In this document: positions 9,384 through 18,428 of the stretch, in pieces
Position numbering within the stretch: the stretch's first letter is position 1
How the letters are laid out: every line of letters starts with the position of its first letter
DNA from: CBDDFV01 sp965227335
GTDB lineage: Bacteria; Planctomycetota; Phycisphaerae; Phycisphaerales; SM1A02
DNA: 64,000 nucleotides
Direction of reading: 5' to 3'
Assembly: GCA_965227335.1 (NCBI GenBank)
Contig: CBDDFV010000008.1
Coordinates: 186,001-250,000, forward strand
The notes under the pieces: model-generated
Told to the model about the DNA's origin: nothing
Seen by the model: the letters and a program-made list of their open reading frames with translations, nothing else
The model's database searches: none
Made by a program: the position numbers and the translations under genes

Positions 9384-11717
9384 ATGCGAAACACAGCATC
9401 ACTTCACTGGACACTTCTGGTTGCACTGATCGCGCTTCCCGTCGCCGCCACGGCGCAGAATTCGATCGACGATCAAGAGTCGGTTGCCCTGCACAACCCG
9501 GTCATCTCAGGCGACGGCGTCTGGATGGCGGCGGAAGAGCGTTCGGACCGGGGCGATGGGAACGTTCGCGTGTGGTCGACGGAAGGCGACGTCGCGTTCA
9601 CCATCGAACGGGGACAGCACCCGCGCATCAGTCGTGACTCGCGGTGGGTGAGCGCGCTGCAGAGGCCGCCGCTCAAGGACTCAGGGACTGTCACGCCGAC
9701 GAACAATCGTGCGGGCCAGACCCTGGTCCTGCTGGACACCCAGGATGGTTCGCAACGGACGTTCGAGTTCGTCCTGTCTCATGACTGGACCTACTCCTAT
9801 GACGGGACCTACACCTCGATGCACCTGGTCTACTTGCAGTCAGGGGAGATGGAGGCTGACGAGGACGGGCCCTCGAAGGACGAGGCGACGAAGCCAGCGA
9901 CGAAGCCGGCCGCGAAGGAACGCGAGGTAGGAACGTTGCACCTGATTCACATGACGGGCGAGGGCGAAGACAGGATGTGGCGGAACGTCACGGAATTCGC
10001 CGCGTATGAGAGAAGCCGTTACGTCGCGTATGTGGTGCACGATTGCCAGGACGAAAGCCACGACCACGACGAGACAGGTCGAGATTCACTCCACATCGCC
10101 GGGTTCTCCGCGTGGAACACCGGCATACAAGGAGTATACGACGGTGAGAAGATCGAAGGTCTGTGCTGGGCGCGCGATCGCCCCATGCTCCGGTTCCTCG
10201 ACAGCACGGAGACAACAGGCAATGACGGGAAGCGGCGCGTAAACAGCGCGCTCTACACGTGGCAACGAGACGATGACAACCCATCCTTGGGGACGATATT
10301 CACCCAGGTGAACCGGGGCGACTCGGAACTCGGAGCCCTGCACAACCCGGTCATATCAGGCGACGGCGCCTGGATGGCGGCGGAGGAGCGTTCGGATCGG
10401 GGCGATGGGAACGTTCGCGTGTGGTCGACGGAAGGCGACGTCACGTTCACGATCGAACGCGGACAGAACCCGCGCATCAGCCGTGACTCGCGTTGGGTGA
10501 GCGCGCTGCAGAAGCCGCTCAACGAACCAAAGGCGGACGAGCCGAGGAACGAGCGAGCGGGCCGGACACTGGTCCTGCTGGACACGCAGGATGGTTCGCA
10601 AAGGACGTTCGATTTCGTCCTGTCCCATGACTGGACCTACTTCTATGACGAGACCTACACCTCGATGCACCTGGTCTACCTGCAGTCAGGGGAGACGGAG
10701 GCTGACGAGGACGGTCCCTCGAAAGACGAGGCGACGAAGCCGGCGACGAAGCCGGCCGCGAAGGAACGCGAGGTGGGAACGTTGCACCTGGTTCACCTGA
10801 CGGGCGAGGGCGACGACGGGGTGTGGCGGAACGTCACGGAGTTCGCAGTTTATGAGAGAAGACGTGTCGTCGCCTATGTGGTGCACGATTGCCAGGACGA
10901 AAGCCACGACCACGACGAGACAGTTCGCGATTCACTCCACATCGTCGGGTTCTCCGCGTGGAACTCGGGCTTGAACGCAATATACGACGGCGAGAAGATC
11001 GAAGGTCTGTGCTGGGCGCGCGATCGCCTCACGCTCGGGCTCCTCGACAGCACGGAGACAACAGGCAATGACGGGACGCGGCGCGTGAACAGCACGCTCT
11101 ACGCGTGGCCAGGGCGCCCAGCGTATGACACGACACAGCCGTTGGCACGCCGATGGCGTCAGGGATTCACGCGGGTGGACACCCCTGCGCAGGGTCTCCT
11201 CGATGATGTCTCAGCGTTTGCCGAAGAAGTCCTCGGTGAGCGGCTCAGAGTGCATTTTACGGAGTACAAACGTGGTGATCTGGGCGTCGATGCGCTGTTC
11301 GAATCTGAAGACTTGATCGGGTACACCACCTTTTCAAACGACCTTTATCGAAAGGTTCCGAGTCCCGTAGAGCTGAAAGACTGCATTCTGTTTGCAGCGA
11401 GCTACAAAGACCAGAAGAGTGCCGAAGCGGCGTTCCACCATCTGAAGGCAAATTCCGTCATACGAGCTTCTGAAGTAGAAGGAATGGTCGGACCCACGCC
11501 TGTACAAGTCAGATTCCTGGAGAGAATCAGGAATGATGGAGATGGAGGTCTGTTCACACAGCAAGGCAGCTACGTGTTCTTTCTGACCGAGAATGGCGAA
11601 GAACCGCCCCTCGCCGCCAACTGGAAGGACTATGGAGAGTTGTTCCTCGCATCCATCGCAGGTGATGATGAGTCAATGGAAACGATCAGGCTGCGGGAAG
11701 GACCGTCTGATCGGTGA
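9384..11717 (+). CDS. Secreted propeller-like protein with internal duplication
   Basis: A 777-residue protein with a cleavable signal (MRNTASLHWTLLVALIALPVAATAQ). Two long units with nearly identical sequence follow. Each begins ALHNPVISGDG(V/A)WMAAEE, contains FxIERGQxPRISRDSRWV, VLSHDWTY and an acidic-lysine linker (DEATKPATKPAAKERE), and ends with VNSxLYxW. The style resembles the N-terminal beta-propeller of S9 prolyl-oligopeptidase-type proteins, but no catalytic Ser-Asp-His domain is present. The C-terminal 200 residues (from GFTRVDTPAQG) are distinct and unassigned; a lower GC content is apparent there. Its signal resembles that of the neighbouring lipoprotein at 8043, suggesting a related origin. 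Confidence 0.7.
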   Translation: MRNTASLHWTLLVALIALPVAATAQNSIDDQESVALHNPVISGDGVWMAAEERSDRGDGNVRVWSTEGDVAFTIERGQHPRISRDSRWVSALQRPPLKDSGTVTPTNNRAGQTLVLLDTQDGSQRTFEFVLSHDWTYSYDGTYTSMHLVYLQSGEMEADEDGPSKDEATKPATKPAAKEREVGTLHLIHMTGEGEDRMWRNVTEFAAYERSRYVAYVVHDCQDESHDHDETGRDSLHIAGFSAWNTGIQGVYDGEKIEGLCWARDRPMLRFLDSTETTGNDGKRRVNSALYTWQRDDDNPSLGTIFTQVNRGDSELGALHNPVISGDGAWMAAEERSDRGDGNVRVWSTEGDVTFTIERGQNPRISRDSRWVSALQKPLNEPKADEPRNERAGRTLVLLDTQDGSQRTFDFVLSHDWTYFYDETYTSMHLVYLQSGETEADEDGPSKDEATKPATKPAAKEREVGTLHLVHLTGEGDDGVWRNVTEFAVYERRRVVAYVVHDCQDESHDHDETVRDSLHIVGFSAWNSGLNAIYDGEKIEGLCWARDRLTLGLLDSTETTGNDGTRRVNSTLYAWPGRPAYDTTQPLARRWRQGFTRVDTPAQGLLDDVSAFAEEVLGERLRVHFTEYKRGDLGVDALFESEDLIGYTTFSNDLYRKVPSPVELKDCILFAASYKDQKSAEAAFHHLKANSVIRASEVEGMVGPTPVQVRFLERIRNDGDGGLFTQQGSYVFFLTENGEEPPLAANWKDYGELFLASIAGDDESMETIRLREGPSDR
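9486..11110 (+). repeat. Direct tandem duplication, 849-bp period
   Basis: The segment from GCCCTGCACAACCCGGTCAT at 9486 recurs from 10335 with very few differences. The period is 849 bp, a multiple of three, so the reading frame is kept. Similarity extends through most of the unit and fades near 11110. The low divergence at DNA level points to a recent duplication. Confidence 0.8.
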
Positions 11718-11972
11718 GACCATGTCGGTGAGGCGCGCCGTCCAGCACTGCGAGCGCGGTGTTCCATCGTCTCGCGTGGGGCAGGAGATCGGTCGCTCGG
11801 GGCGATGCTCTGGGTTCAGCGGGCGCAAAGCGGTCGACCCGGTCAGCGCGGCCCAGGCACGATGCGAGACACATCAGCGTTTCGGTGGAAATCTCTGGCC
11901 GTGGCAACCAGACCAATCGGAGAACCAGGGCTTCACGCGGCTGGACATCCCTGTCCTGGGAGGCTGGAGCAA

Positions 11973-12476
11973 ATGAAGAACGACAAGAACATGGAGATCC
12001 CGGGGACCGAGGGGCGCCGCATCGAAGCACTCGAGCGTCGACTTCGGCGGACCTGGCTCGGCATGGGGCTGGTCGCTCTGGCGTGTCTCACGATTGCGGC
12101 ACGGCCCGCGTTCCAATCCGATGCCGAGCGGTTGAAGGTCACCGGGCTTCAAGTCGTGGACGAGACCGGCAGGGTGCTCATCGAACTGACAACGGATGAG
12201 CATGGCGGCGTGCTGCGAACCCGTCGTCCAGACGGTCGTACGGGCGTTGAACTGCGCCAGTATCAGGTGGACGCCATTGAGCCACAGATGACGGCTGGCC
12301 TCGTACAGGTCTACGGCGACGGCGACGAGTCGCTGGTTTCGATCGGTGTCGGTTCGGACCGAGGCGGACCGGTCTCAATGGGCGCCGACTACAATGGCGG
12401 AGCGATCGTCGTCTATCGACATGGCCAGCCCCGCCACCTGACCCGACCCGCAGTCACGAAAGATGGAGGGCGCTGA
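11973..12476 (+). CDS. Membrane-anchored hypothetical protein
   Basis: A 167-residue protein. The ATG at 11973 follows a GGAG ribosome-binding site. A basic, coiled N-terminus (RRIEALERRLRR) precedes one transmembrane segment (TWLGMGLVALACLTIAARPA). The rest is predicted to be periplasmic: VTGLQVVDETGRVLIELTTD, then repeated Gly-rich short strands (YGDGDESLVSIGVGSDRGGP). This DETGRVRxxL pattern occurs in planctomycete proteins of unknown role. No enzyme motif is visible. Confidence 0.6.
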   Translation: MKNDKNMEIPGTEGRRIEALERRLRRTWLGMGLVALACLTIAARPAFQSDAERLKVTGLQVVDETGRVLIELTTDEHGGVLRTRRPDGRTGVELRQYQVDAIEPQMTAGLVQVYGDGDESLVSIGVGSDRGGPVSMGADYNGGAIVVYRHGQPRHLTRPAVTKDGGR

Positions 12477-12709
12477 CAATGGATGGTGTTCGCGCAAGAG
12501 GACCTGAGCTTCGACGGAGCGCTGCGCCGTCGATGTCATGACGGCCGGCCGGGCCTACAGACACGCCGATGTCGCGATCGAAGCGTCATGCATCTGCGGC
12601 GCAGAGCGAGGCGAACGTCGTCTCCCGGGTCGGCGAAGGGCGTATGCTGTCCACGGGACCACCGGCTGCGCCGAGACTCGTCCGGCAGGCCGCTTGAGGA
12701 TGCGCGATC

Positions 12710-13618
12710 ATGACCAGGAACATCGAGTGGCCGATCAAGACGCGCGAACTCCACAGCCACCATTTCGATTCAACGATCTGGAATGAACTTCGGTTCCGAG
12801 ACGACGACATCGTCATCTCGACCTACGCCAAGGCCGGGACGACCTGGATGCAGCAGATCATCGCGCAGCTCCTGTTCGAAGGTGATCCGGATCTCGCCGT
12901 CGCGGAGATGTCGCCGTGGATGGACCTGCGGGTTCCGCCGAAGGAGGTCAAGCTTCCGCTGGTCGAAGCGCAGACGCATCGCCGATTCCTCAAGACCCAT
13001 CTTCCGGTCGATGCCTTGCGCTTCTCGCCCCCGGCGAAGTACATCTACATCGGCCGTGACGGGCGCGACGTCGTCTGGAGCATGTACAACCATCATGTGA
13101 ACGCGAATCAGACGTGGTACGACGCGCTGAACGAAACGCCCGGGCGTGTCGGTCCGCCCATCGAACCGCCGCCGGACGACATTCGGCAGTACTGGAAGGA
13201 CTGGCTTGAGCGGGATGGTCATCCGTTCTGGCCGTTCTGGGAGAATGTCCGGAGCTGGTGGCAGATCCGCCATTTGCCGAACGTGATGTTCATCCACTTC
13301 ACGGAGCTCAAACGCGACATGCCCGGCGAGATCCGACGAATCGCATCCTTCCTGGACATTCCGATCGATGAGTCGCGCTGGCCGTCCATTCTTGAGTACT
13401 GCTCGTTCAACTGGATGAAGCTGAACGCGACGAAGAGTGTCCCGCTGGGCGGAGCATTCTGGGATGCGGGAGCCCAGGTCTTCATCAACAAGGGTGTGAA
13501 CGGCCGGTGGGCCGAGACGTTGACGGCTGACGAGTCGGCGAATTACGAACAGCGGGCTGAACGTGAACTGGGACGTGCGTGCGCGCGCTGGCTGGCGACC
13601 GGAGAGCGCGTGGAGTGA
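12710..13618 (+). CDS. PAPS-dependent sulfotransferase
   Basis: A 302-residue protein of normal length for cytosolic (SULT1-type) sulfotransferases. The 5'-phosphosulfate-binding loop is TYAKAGTTW (residues 38-46). The expected catalytic histidine lies in FLKTHLPVDAL, and the 3'-phosphate-binding segment is YIGRDGRDVVWSMYNHH. The C-terminal G-rich loop of the family corresponds to FINKGVNGRWAETL. Family knowledge: these enzymes transfer sulfate from PAPS to hydroxyl or amine acceptors; the acceptor here cannot be predicted. The start at 12710 gives the usual short leader. It is monocistronic. Confidence 0.9.
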   Translation: MTRNIEWPIKTRELHSHHFDSTIWNELRFRDDDIVISTYAKAGTTWMQQIIAQLLFEGDPDLAVAEMSPWMDLRVPPKEVKLPLVEAQTHRRFLKTHLPVDALRFSPPAKYIYIGRDGRDVVWSMYNHHVNANQTWYDALNETPGRVGPPIEPPPDDIRQYWKDWLERDGHPFWPFWENVRSWWQIRHLPNVMFIHFTELKRDMPGEIRRIASFLDIPIDESRWPSILEYCSFNWMKLNATKSVPLGGAFWDAGAQVFINKGVNGRWAETLTADESANYEQRAERELGRACARWLATGERVE

Positions 13619-13837
13619 CGAGGCGTCAAGGAGCGTGCGCTGGACGGCGCCTGTGAGGTGTGGCTGATTGCGCCCGACCCGGCGTGACTGGTGCGGAGCG
13701 AGCAGGTAGGCGACGGCGCTGCAAGTCGGAGACGAAGCCGGGCGCCGAGTCTCTCCTCGGCATAGAGAACCAGGAGGAACCCTGCGCGGTTCTCGCCCGA
13801 ATCCGCCCGCCGGCCCCGTCACTCGCCAGAACGAGAC

Positions 13838-13935
13838 AACCCTCTCCGGTCACGAAGAGGGTTGGCTTCGGTGTGAATAGTGCGGAAGCAACGCGTTTCG
13901 GGACACGGTTCTGCGGTGAAAACCAGTTGCGTCGC
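13838..13935 (+). repeat. Stem-loop plus conserved tail, copy B
   Basis: The same AACCCTCT / AGAGGGTT stem (13838-13845 with 13856-13863) and the same loop as copy A are followed by GTGTGAATAGTGCGGAAGCA and a degenerate CGTTTCGGGACACGGTT block. The similarity to copy A is near-identical over the first 40 bases and then fades. Confidence 0.6.
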
Positions 13936-13950
13936 GCCGCCCAGCAGCGG

Positions 13951-14040
13951 ATGTTCGCCGAGCGCGGTGACCATACGCTGTCGGCCACGGCCCTCGTCCA
14001 CGACGCCTGCCTCAAGCTCGTCGGTCCGCGCCAGGTTCCC
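13951..14040 (+). pseudogene. ECF sigma factor remnant
   Basis: One frame reads GDHTLSATALVHDACLKLVG. This closely follows the N-terminal signature (HTLQPTALVHEAYLRLV) of the large planctomycete ECF sigma-factor group. Nothing of regions 2 or 4 follows, so only a fragment survives. Confidence 0.55.
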
Positions 14041-14042
14041 TC

Positions 14043-14117
14043 GTGCGCTTCTGCTGCATCGGCTGCTTCCCCAGGTTCAAGAAGGACCCGCAGAAGTACC
14101 TGGCGGAGATTAAGTGA
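14043..14117 (+). pseudogene. Remnant of a metal-binding (YHS-like) protein C-terminus
   Basis: Immediately after the sigma remnant, another frame reads FCCIGCFPRFKKDPQKYLAE and ends in TGA. The FCCxGCxxxFKxDPxKYL pattern is the C-terminus of small heavy-metal-binding proteins. The corresponding N-terminal part is missing. It lies just upstream of the DUF305 / copper ATPase pair, and may be a relic of the same metal locus. Confidence 0.55.
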
Positions 14118-14224
14118 GACTCACGCCGTAATCAGAGAGACTTCACGGTCGGCGAATAGAAACGATCCAAAATGCGCAGTTCTCGCAATCACAAATCGGC
14201 ACGAGTTTAGAAGGAGGCGCCCCA

Positions 14225-14788
14225 ATGCGCAGCCGAGACGACCACCAGACTCAGCCCCGGAAAGACCATGGCGGGAGCTACCTGCGATTCGCGGCAATGA
14301 TCGTGACATCGATGGTAGTCATGTTCGTCCTGATGTATCTGCATTCGTACCAGCTCATCGACCACGCCTGGTTCAGTGAGACCCGGCTGTTCATGACGCT
14401 CATCATGGGTGGCGGCATGGTGATCGTGATGCTGCTCTTCATGCTGCACATGTACACCAGCAAGTCTCGCAACCTGATTGCGATCGCGATCGGTATCGCG
14501 CTCATCGCGGCCGGCGTCGGCCTTGTTCGAAGTCAGGTGACGGTCAGTGACACGGACTACATGGAAGGCATGATCCCTCACCACTCAATCGCAATCCTGA
14601 CGAGCGAGCGGGCGCGAATCGAGGATCGGCGAGTACGAACGCTCGCAGACGAGATCATCGAAGCGCAGCGCCGGGAGATCAAGGAGATGGAGTGGTTGAT
14701 CCGGGATATTCGGGAGAACGGAGTCGCAACGACGGCCGAGGAGGCAGAGCGACGGTCCATTCCAGAGTTCAAAGGCACGCCTGAGTAG
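14225..14788 (+). CDS. DUF305 membrane protein of a copper-resistance locus
   Basis: A 187-residue protein with a strong ribosome-binding site (AAGGAGG about 8 bases upstream). Three transmembrane segments occupy residues 20-105. The extracytoplasmic DUF305 part follows: DYMEGMIPHHSIAILTSERA with conserved His residues, then an Arg/Glu-rich helix. Family knowledge: DUF305 proteins are frequent beside copper exporters and are suspected metal binders. Its position 47 bases before the P-type ATPase suggests one operon. Confidence 0.85.
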   Translation: MRSRDDHQTQPRKDHGGSYLRFAAMIVTSMVVMFVLMYLHSYQLIDHAWFSETRLFMTLIMGGGMVIVMLLFMLHMYTSKSRNLIAIAIGIALIAAGVGLVRSQVTVSDTDYMEGMIPHHSIAILTSERARIEDRRVRTLADEIIEAQRREIKEMEWLIRDIRENGVATTAEEAERRSIPEFKGTPE

Positions 14789-14835
14789 TCCACTGCGCAA
14801 CGAAGCTCCCAGCACCCCGGCGGAGGAACTGTATC

Positions 14836-17199
14836 ATGTCCAACAACGCCCCATCCCACACGGATCCTGTCTGCGGCATGGCTGTCACTCCGGGCGACGA
14901 AGTCGATCGCATCGAGCAAGGCGGTGCGGAGTACCTGTTCTGTTCGACGGGCTGTGCCGAGAAGTTCCGCGCGGACCCGGCCCGCTACGTCGAGGGGCAG
15001 GAGCAACCGCCAAGCGGCTCCGATCACTCCTGCTGTGACCACCACGCGAACAGGCCGAAGGGTGCTGAGCGTACGGGACCGAAGGATGCGATCTACACGT
15101 GCCCCATGCACCCCGAGGTCCGCCAGGTCGGACCCGGTGACTGCCCGAAGTGCGGGATGGCGCTCGAACCGGTCGATGCGACCGCAGAGCAGGACGACAC
15201 CGAACTGCGTGACATGACGCGGCGATTCTGGATCGCCACTGTGTTCACAGCACCGCTGCTGGTCTATGTCATGGGCAACATGCTTTTCGGTCACCCGTTT
15301 GAGTCGTGGATCAGTCCAGCGGTCAGCCAGTGGGCGGAACTCGCGCTCGCGACGCCCGTCGTGCTCTGGTGCGCGTGGCCGTTCTTCGTCCGCGGCGTCC
15401 GTTCGATCCGGGCGATGCAGCCGAACATGTGGACGCTCATCTCCATCGGCGTGGCGATCGCATACGTCTTCAGCGTGATCGCCACGATGGCGCCCGGGCT
15501 GTTCCCCGAGGGGCTGCGGGATGACTCCGGCCGCGTTGGCGTGTACTTCGAGGCGGCCGCGGTCATTGTCACACTGGTGCTTCTCGGCCAGGTCATGGAG
15601 CTTCGGGCGCGTCGGCAGACGGGCGGCGCCATCCGTGAACTCCTCGAACTCGCGCCGCCAACGGCGCGCCGCATCTCTGAGAACGGCGACGAGGAAGACG
15701 TGTCCGTCGATGAACTCCGCCCCGACGATCGTGTACGAGTCCGCCCGGGCGACAAGGTTCCGATCGACGGCAGCGTTGAAGAAGGCCGCAGCACCGTCGA
15801 CGAGTCCATGTTGACCGGCGAACCTGTGCCGGTGGAGAAACGTGAAGGCGACGAGGTCACGGGAGGTACGGTCAACAAGAGCGGTTCATTCATCATGCGC
15901 GTGAGCCGGACCGGGGCCGAGACGACACTCGCCCAGATCGTGCAGATGGTTGCCGACGCACAACGGTCACGCGCTCCCATCCAGCGTGTCGCCGATGCGG
16001 TCGCGGCATGGTTCGTCCCGGCCGTTGTCGCCGTGGCGGTCATCGCTTTCGTGGTCTGGCTCCTCGTCGGCCCATCACCGGCGTTCAGCTATGCGCTCGT
16101 GGCCGCGGTCTCGGTCCTGATCATCGCCTGTCCATGTGCGTTGGGGCTTGCGACACCGATGTCGATCATGGTCGCGGCCGGCCAGGGTGCAAAGCAGGGC
16201 GTGCTCGTCAAGAACGCCGCGGCGCTCGAGGCCTTTGAGGACATCGACACGATCGTCGTGGATAAGACAGGCACGCTGACTGAGGGGAAGCCGACCCTCG
16301 TCGCGGCAGAGGTGCAGCAAGGGCACGACGAGCAGCGGGTCCTCGGCCTGCTGGCGGCTGCCGAACGAGGATCAGAGCATCCGCTGGCGGAGGCGATCGT
16401 CACGGGCCTCGAAGGCCGCAGCAATCAGCGGTTCGACGCGACTGACTTCGACAGCATCACGGGCAAGGGAATCGTCGCAACGGTCGATGGACGCCGGATC
16501 GCGATCGGGTCGCCCGCACTCATGGGGGATGAGAGCGTCGACATCGCGTCACTTACTGAGCGCGCTGACAAGGAACGTCGCGAGGGTGGCACCGCCATGT
16601 TCGCCGCCATTGACGGGCAACTGGCCGCACTCCTGGCCGTCGCCGATCCCATCAAGGAGACGACGAAGCGGGCCATCGATGCGCTTCACGAGAATGAGCT
16701 CACAGTCGTCATGCTGACCGGCGACAATTGGACAACCGCGAAGGCCATCGCTGATCAACTCGGCCTCGACCGCGTCGAGGCTGAAGTGCTCCCCGAGCAG
16801 AAGGCCGAGGTCATCCGTAGGCTCCAGTCCGAGGGCCACAAGGTCGCGATGGCAGGCGACGGCGTCAACGACGCTCCGGCGCTCGCCCAGGCCGACATCG
16901 GCGTCGCCATGGGCACGGGGGCCGGCGTCGCGATCGAGAGTGCGGCGATCACACTCGTCGGCGGCGACCTCAATGGACTCGTCCGTGCGCGTGAACTGAG
17001 CCGGGCGACCATGCGGAACATTCGCCAGAATCTATTCTTCGCGTTCGCCTACAACACGGCAGGCGTTCCCATCGCTGCGGGCGTGCTGTATCCGTTCTTC
17101 GGCGTGCTCCTGAGTCCGATGATCGCCGCGGCGGCGATGAGCTTCAGTTCGGTGTCGGTGATCGCGAATGCTCTGCGTTTGCGTCTTCGAAACACATAG
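14836..17199 (+). CDS. copA: Copper-type P1B ATPase with YHS and metal-binding N-terminus
   Basis: A 787-residue exporter. N-terminal modules: a YHS domain (DPVCGM at 10-15, FCSTGC at 35-40) and a heavy-metal-binding motif (YTCPMHPE with PKCGMALEP, 87-112) instead of the usual HMA domain; a Cys/His cluster (CCDHH, 66-70) lies between. The catalytic core has the TGE loop (MLTGEPVPV), the ion-binding CPC (about residues 431-433, IACPCALGLATP), phosphorylation DKTGT (D476), the SEHPLAEAI motif and GDGVNDAPAL (about 674). The last helix carries MSFSSVSV, the pattern expected of Cu(I) transporters. Role: copper (or silver) efflux across the inner membrane, together with the DUF305 protein upstream. 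Confidence 0.93.
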   Translation: MSNNAPSHTDPVCGMAVTPGDEVDRIEQGGAEYLFCSTGCAEKFRADPARYVEGQEQPPSGSDHSCCDHHANRPKGAERTGPKDAIYTCPMHPEVRQVGPGDCPKCGMALEPVDATAEQDDTELRDMTRRFWIATVFTAPLLVYVMGNMLFGHPFESWISPAVSQWAELALATPVVLWCAWPFFVRGVRSIRAMQPNMWTLISIGVAIAYVFSVIATMAPGLFPEGLRDDSGRVGVYFEAAAVIVTLVLLGQVMELRARRQTGGAIRELLELAPPTARRISENGDEEDVSVDELRPDDRVRVRPGDKVPIDGSVEEGRSTVDESMLTGEPVPVEKREGDEVTGGTVNKSGSFIMRVSRTGAETTLAQIVQMVADAQRSRAPIQRVADAVAAWFVPAVVAVAVIAFVVWLLVGPSPAFSYALVAAVSVLIIACPCALGLATPMSIMVAAGQGAKQGVLVKNAAALEAFEDIDTIVVDKTGTLTEGKPTLVAAEVQQGHDEQRVLGLLAAAERGSEHPLAEAIVTGLEGRSNQRFDATDFDSITGKGIVATVDGRRIAIGSPALMGDESVDIASLTERADKERREGGTAMFAAIDGQLAALLAVADPIKETTKRAIDALHENELTVVMLTGDNWTTAKAIADQLGLDRVEAEVLPEQKAEVIRRLQSEGHKVAMAGDGVNDAPALAQADIGVAMGTGAGVAIESAAITLVGGDLNGLVRARELSRATMRNIRQNLFFAFAYNTAGVPIAAGVLYPFFGVLLSPMIAAAAMSFSSVSVIANALRLRLRNT

Positions 17200-17220
17200 A
17201 GTTCGGACCACACTGCCGTC

Positions 17221-17853
17221 GTGTTGGGAGCGGACGCCTCATTCGTGAACGCAAGCGACGAGTACATCGCCTTTCTTAACGAAGGCGAATTGACCCCGCT
17301 CAAGGCAAGAATCGCATTGGCCTTCCATTGCCACATGTCGGAGGCCAGCGGCTTCTATGAGATTCCGAAGAATATGCTCAGGGTGGCCGAGGGTGGCTCT
17401 TACAATCTCTGACCGTTCCAGGATTTGGTTGATGTGCACCGGCGCACGGGCAACGTGATTGCTCCAAACGCAAACAAAGTGCTGCGGGATCTTGCGGGGC
17501 ACGCCGAGACGCTTGGACTGCACGGATTGGCCGAAGTGTTTCGCGATGCGTTCGACCCCGATCTGCGCAATGGGTACGCCCACGCAGACTACGTCGTGTG
17601 GACGGATGGCATTCGGCTGCGGCATCGGAATGGTGGCAACGCCAAGCTTGTCACATGGCCGAAGTTCCGTTACCGGTTCGAGCGTGGGATCACGTTCTTC
17701 AACGTCCTGCGAGGGCTTGTCGAGGAGCACGTCCGAAGTTTGCATCCTAAGCGGCAACTTGGCGGGCGATGGCCTGACGGTCGACCATCCCGAGCGGTCG
17801 CCGAGTTCAACCCGACGACAGGTTCTTTCTCAATTACGGACTCCAGCCCGTGA
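17221..17853 (+). pseudogene. Hypothetical gene interrupted by an in-frame TGA
   Basis: Two readings in the same frame (17221-17412 and 17425-17853) are separated only by one TGA stop. The first begins with a GTG 21 bases after the ATPase stop; the second contains LRNGYAHADYVVWTDGIRLR and FERGITFFNVLRGLVEEHV. Together they would give about 210 residues. It looks like a globular cytosolic protein with an RNxxAHADY motif, otherwise unassigned. Because the N-terminus also lacks a clear start, it is most likely a decayed gene. Confidence 0.45.
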
Positions 17854-18132
17854 CCTGACTTGGCTGGCCGTGTGAGCGCGCCCTCGCGGCGGATTCCGAA
17901 CGGTGTTGTGCCCGCCTCGCGAGCGCAGCCGTGGAGGTTGGCTCCGTCCCGTCAGAGACAACCATCCGATCACCCCGGCCCATATCTCGACCCGAGACTC
18001 AGAGACTCCGGCCCAGAATCGGCGGCCAGAACGTCGTCCTGGCCCGAGCCGGTTATCGACGGCGTTCGGCCCGAGAGACCGCAAGCAACCCCGACCGCTC
18101 GCAAACCTCGCCACCACGGGCCAAAACGACCA

Positions 18133-18300
18133 ACGCCGCCGAGGTCTCTCGGCGGCGTCGTTCGTGAACCGTGGGGCCGGCTGCGGTTGCAACCGACCGG
18201 GTAATAGTGCGGGCGCAACCCTCCTCGGGACAGTGTTCGGGGCTCAAACAGCGAGACGAGCTGGCTCGCGATGCCGACGGGTTCAGAGACCTCGGGTGAA
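18133..18300 (+). repeat. Stem-loop plus conserved tail, copy C
   Basis: An 11-bp stem ACGCCGCCGAG (18133-18143) pairs with CTCGGCGGCGT (18148-18158). After a 40-base insertion, the conserved tail begins at 18201 (GTAATAGTGCGGGCGCAACC) and continues with CAGTGTTCGG, CAGCGAGACGAG, GCGATGCCGACGGGTTCAGA. The stem sequence differs from copies A and B while the tail is conserved. No gene is seen in 17854-18428. Confidence 0.6.
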
Positions 18301-18428
18301 CGAATACCGGCCGATGATCTGGCACCTGCGAGAACGAGACAACTGCTCTCAGCATCATCCCCGACTCTGCGTTAGGCTGACATGAGGACGGGGTTCAGAC
18401 TCTCGAGGCAGGTGAAGGAGTATGCGAC

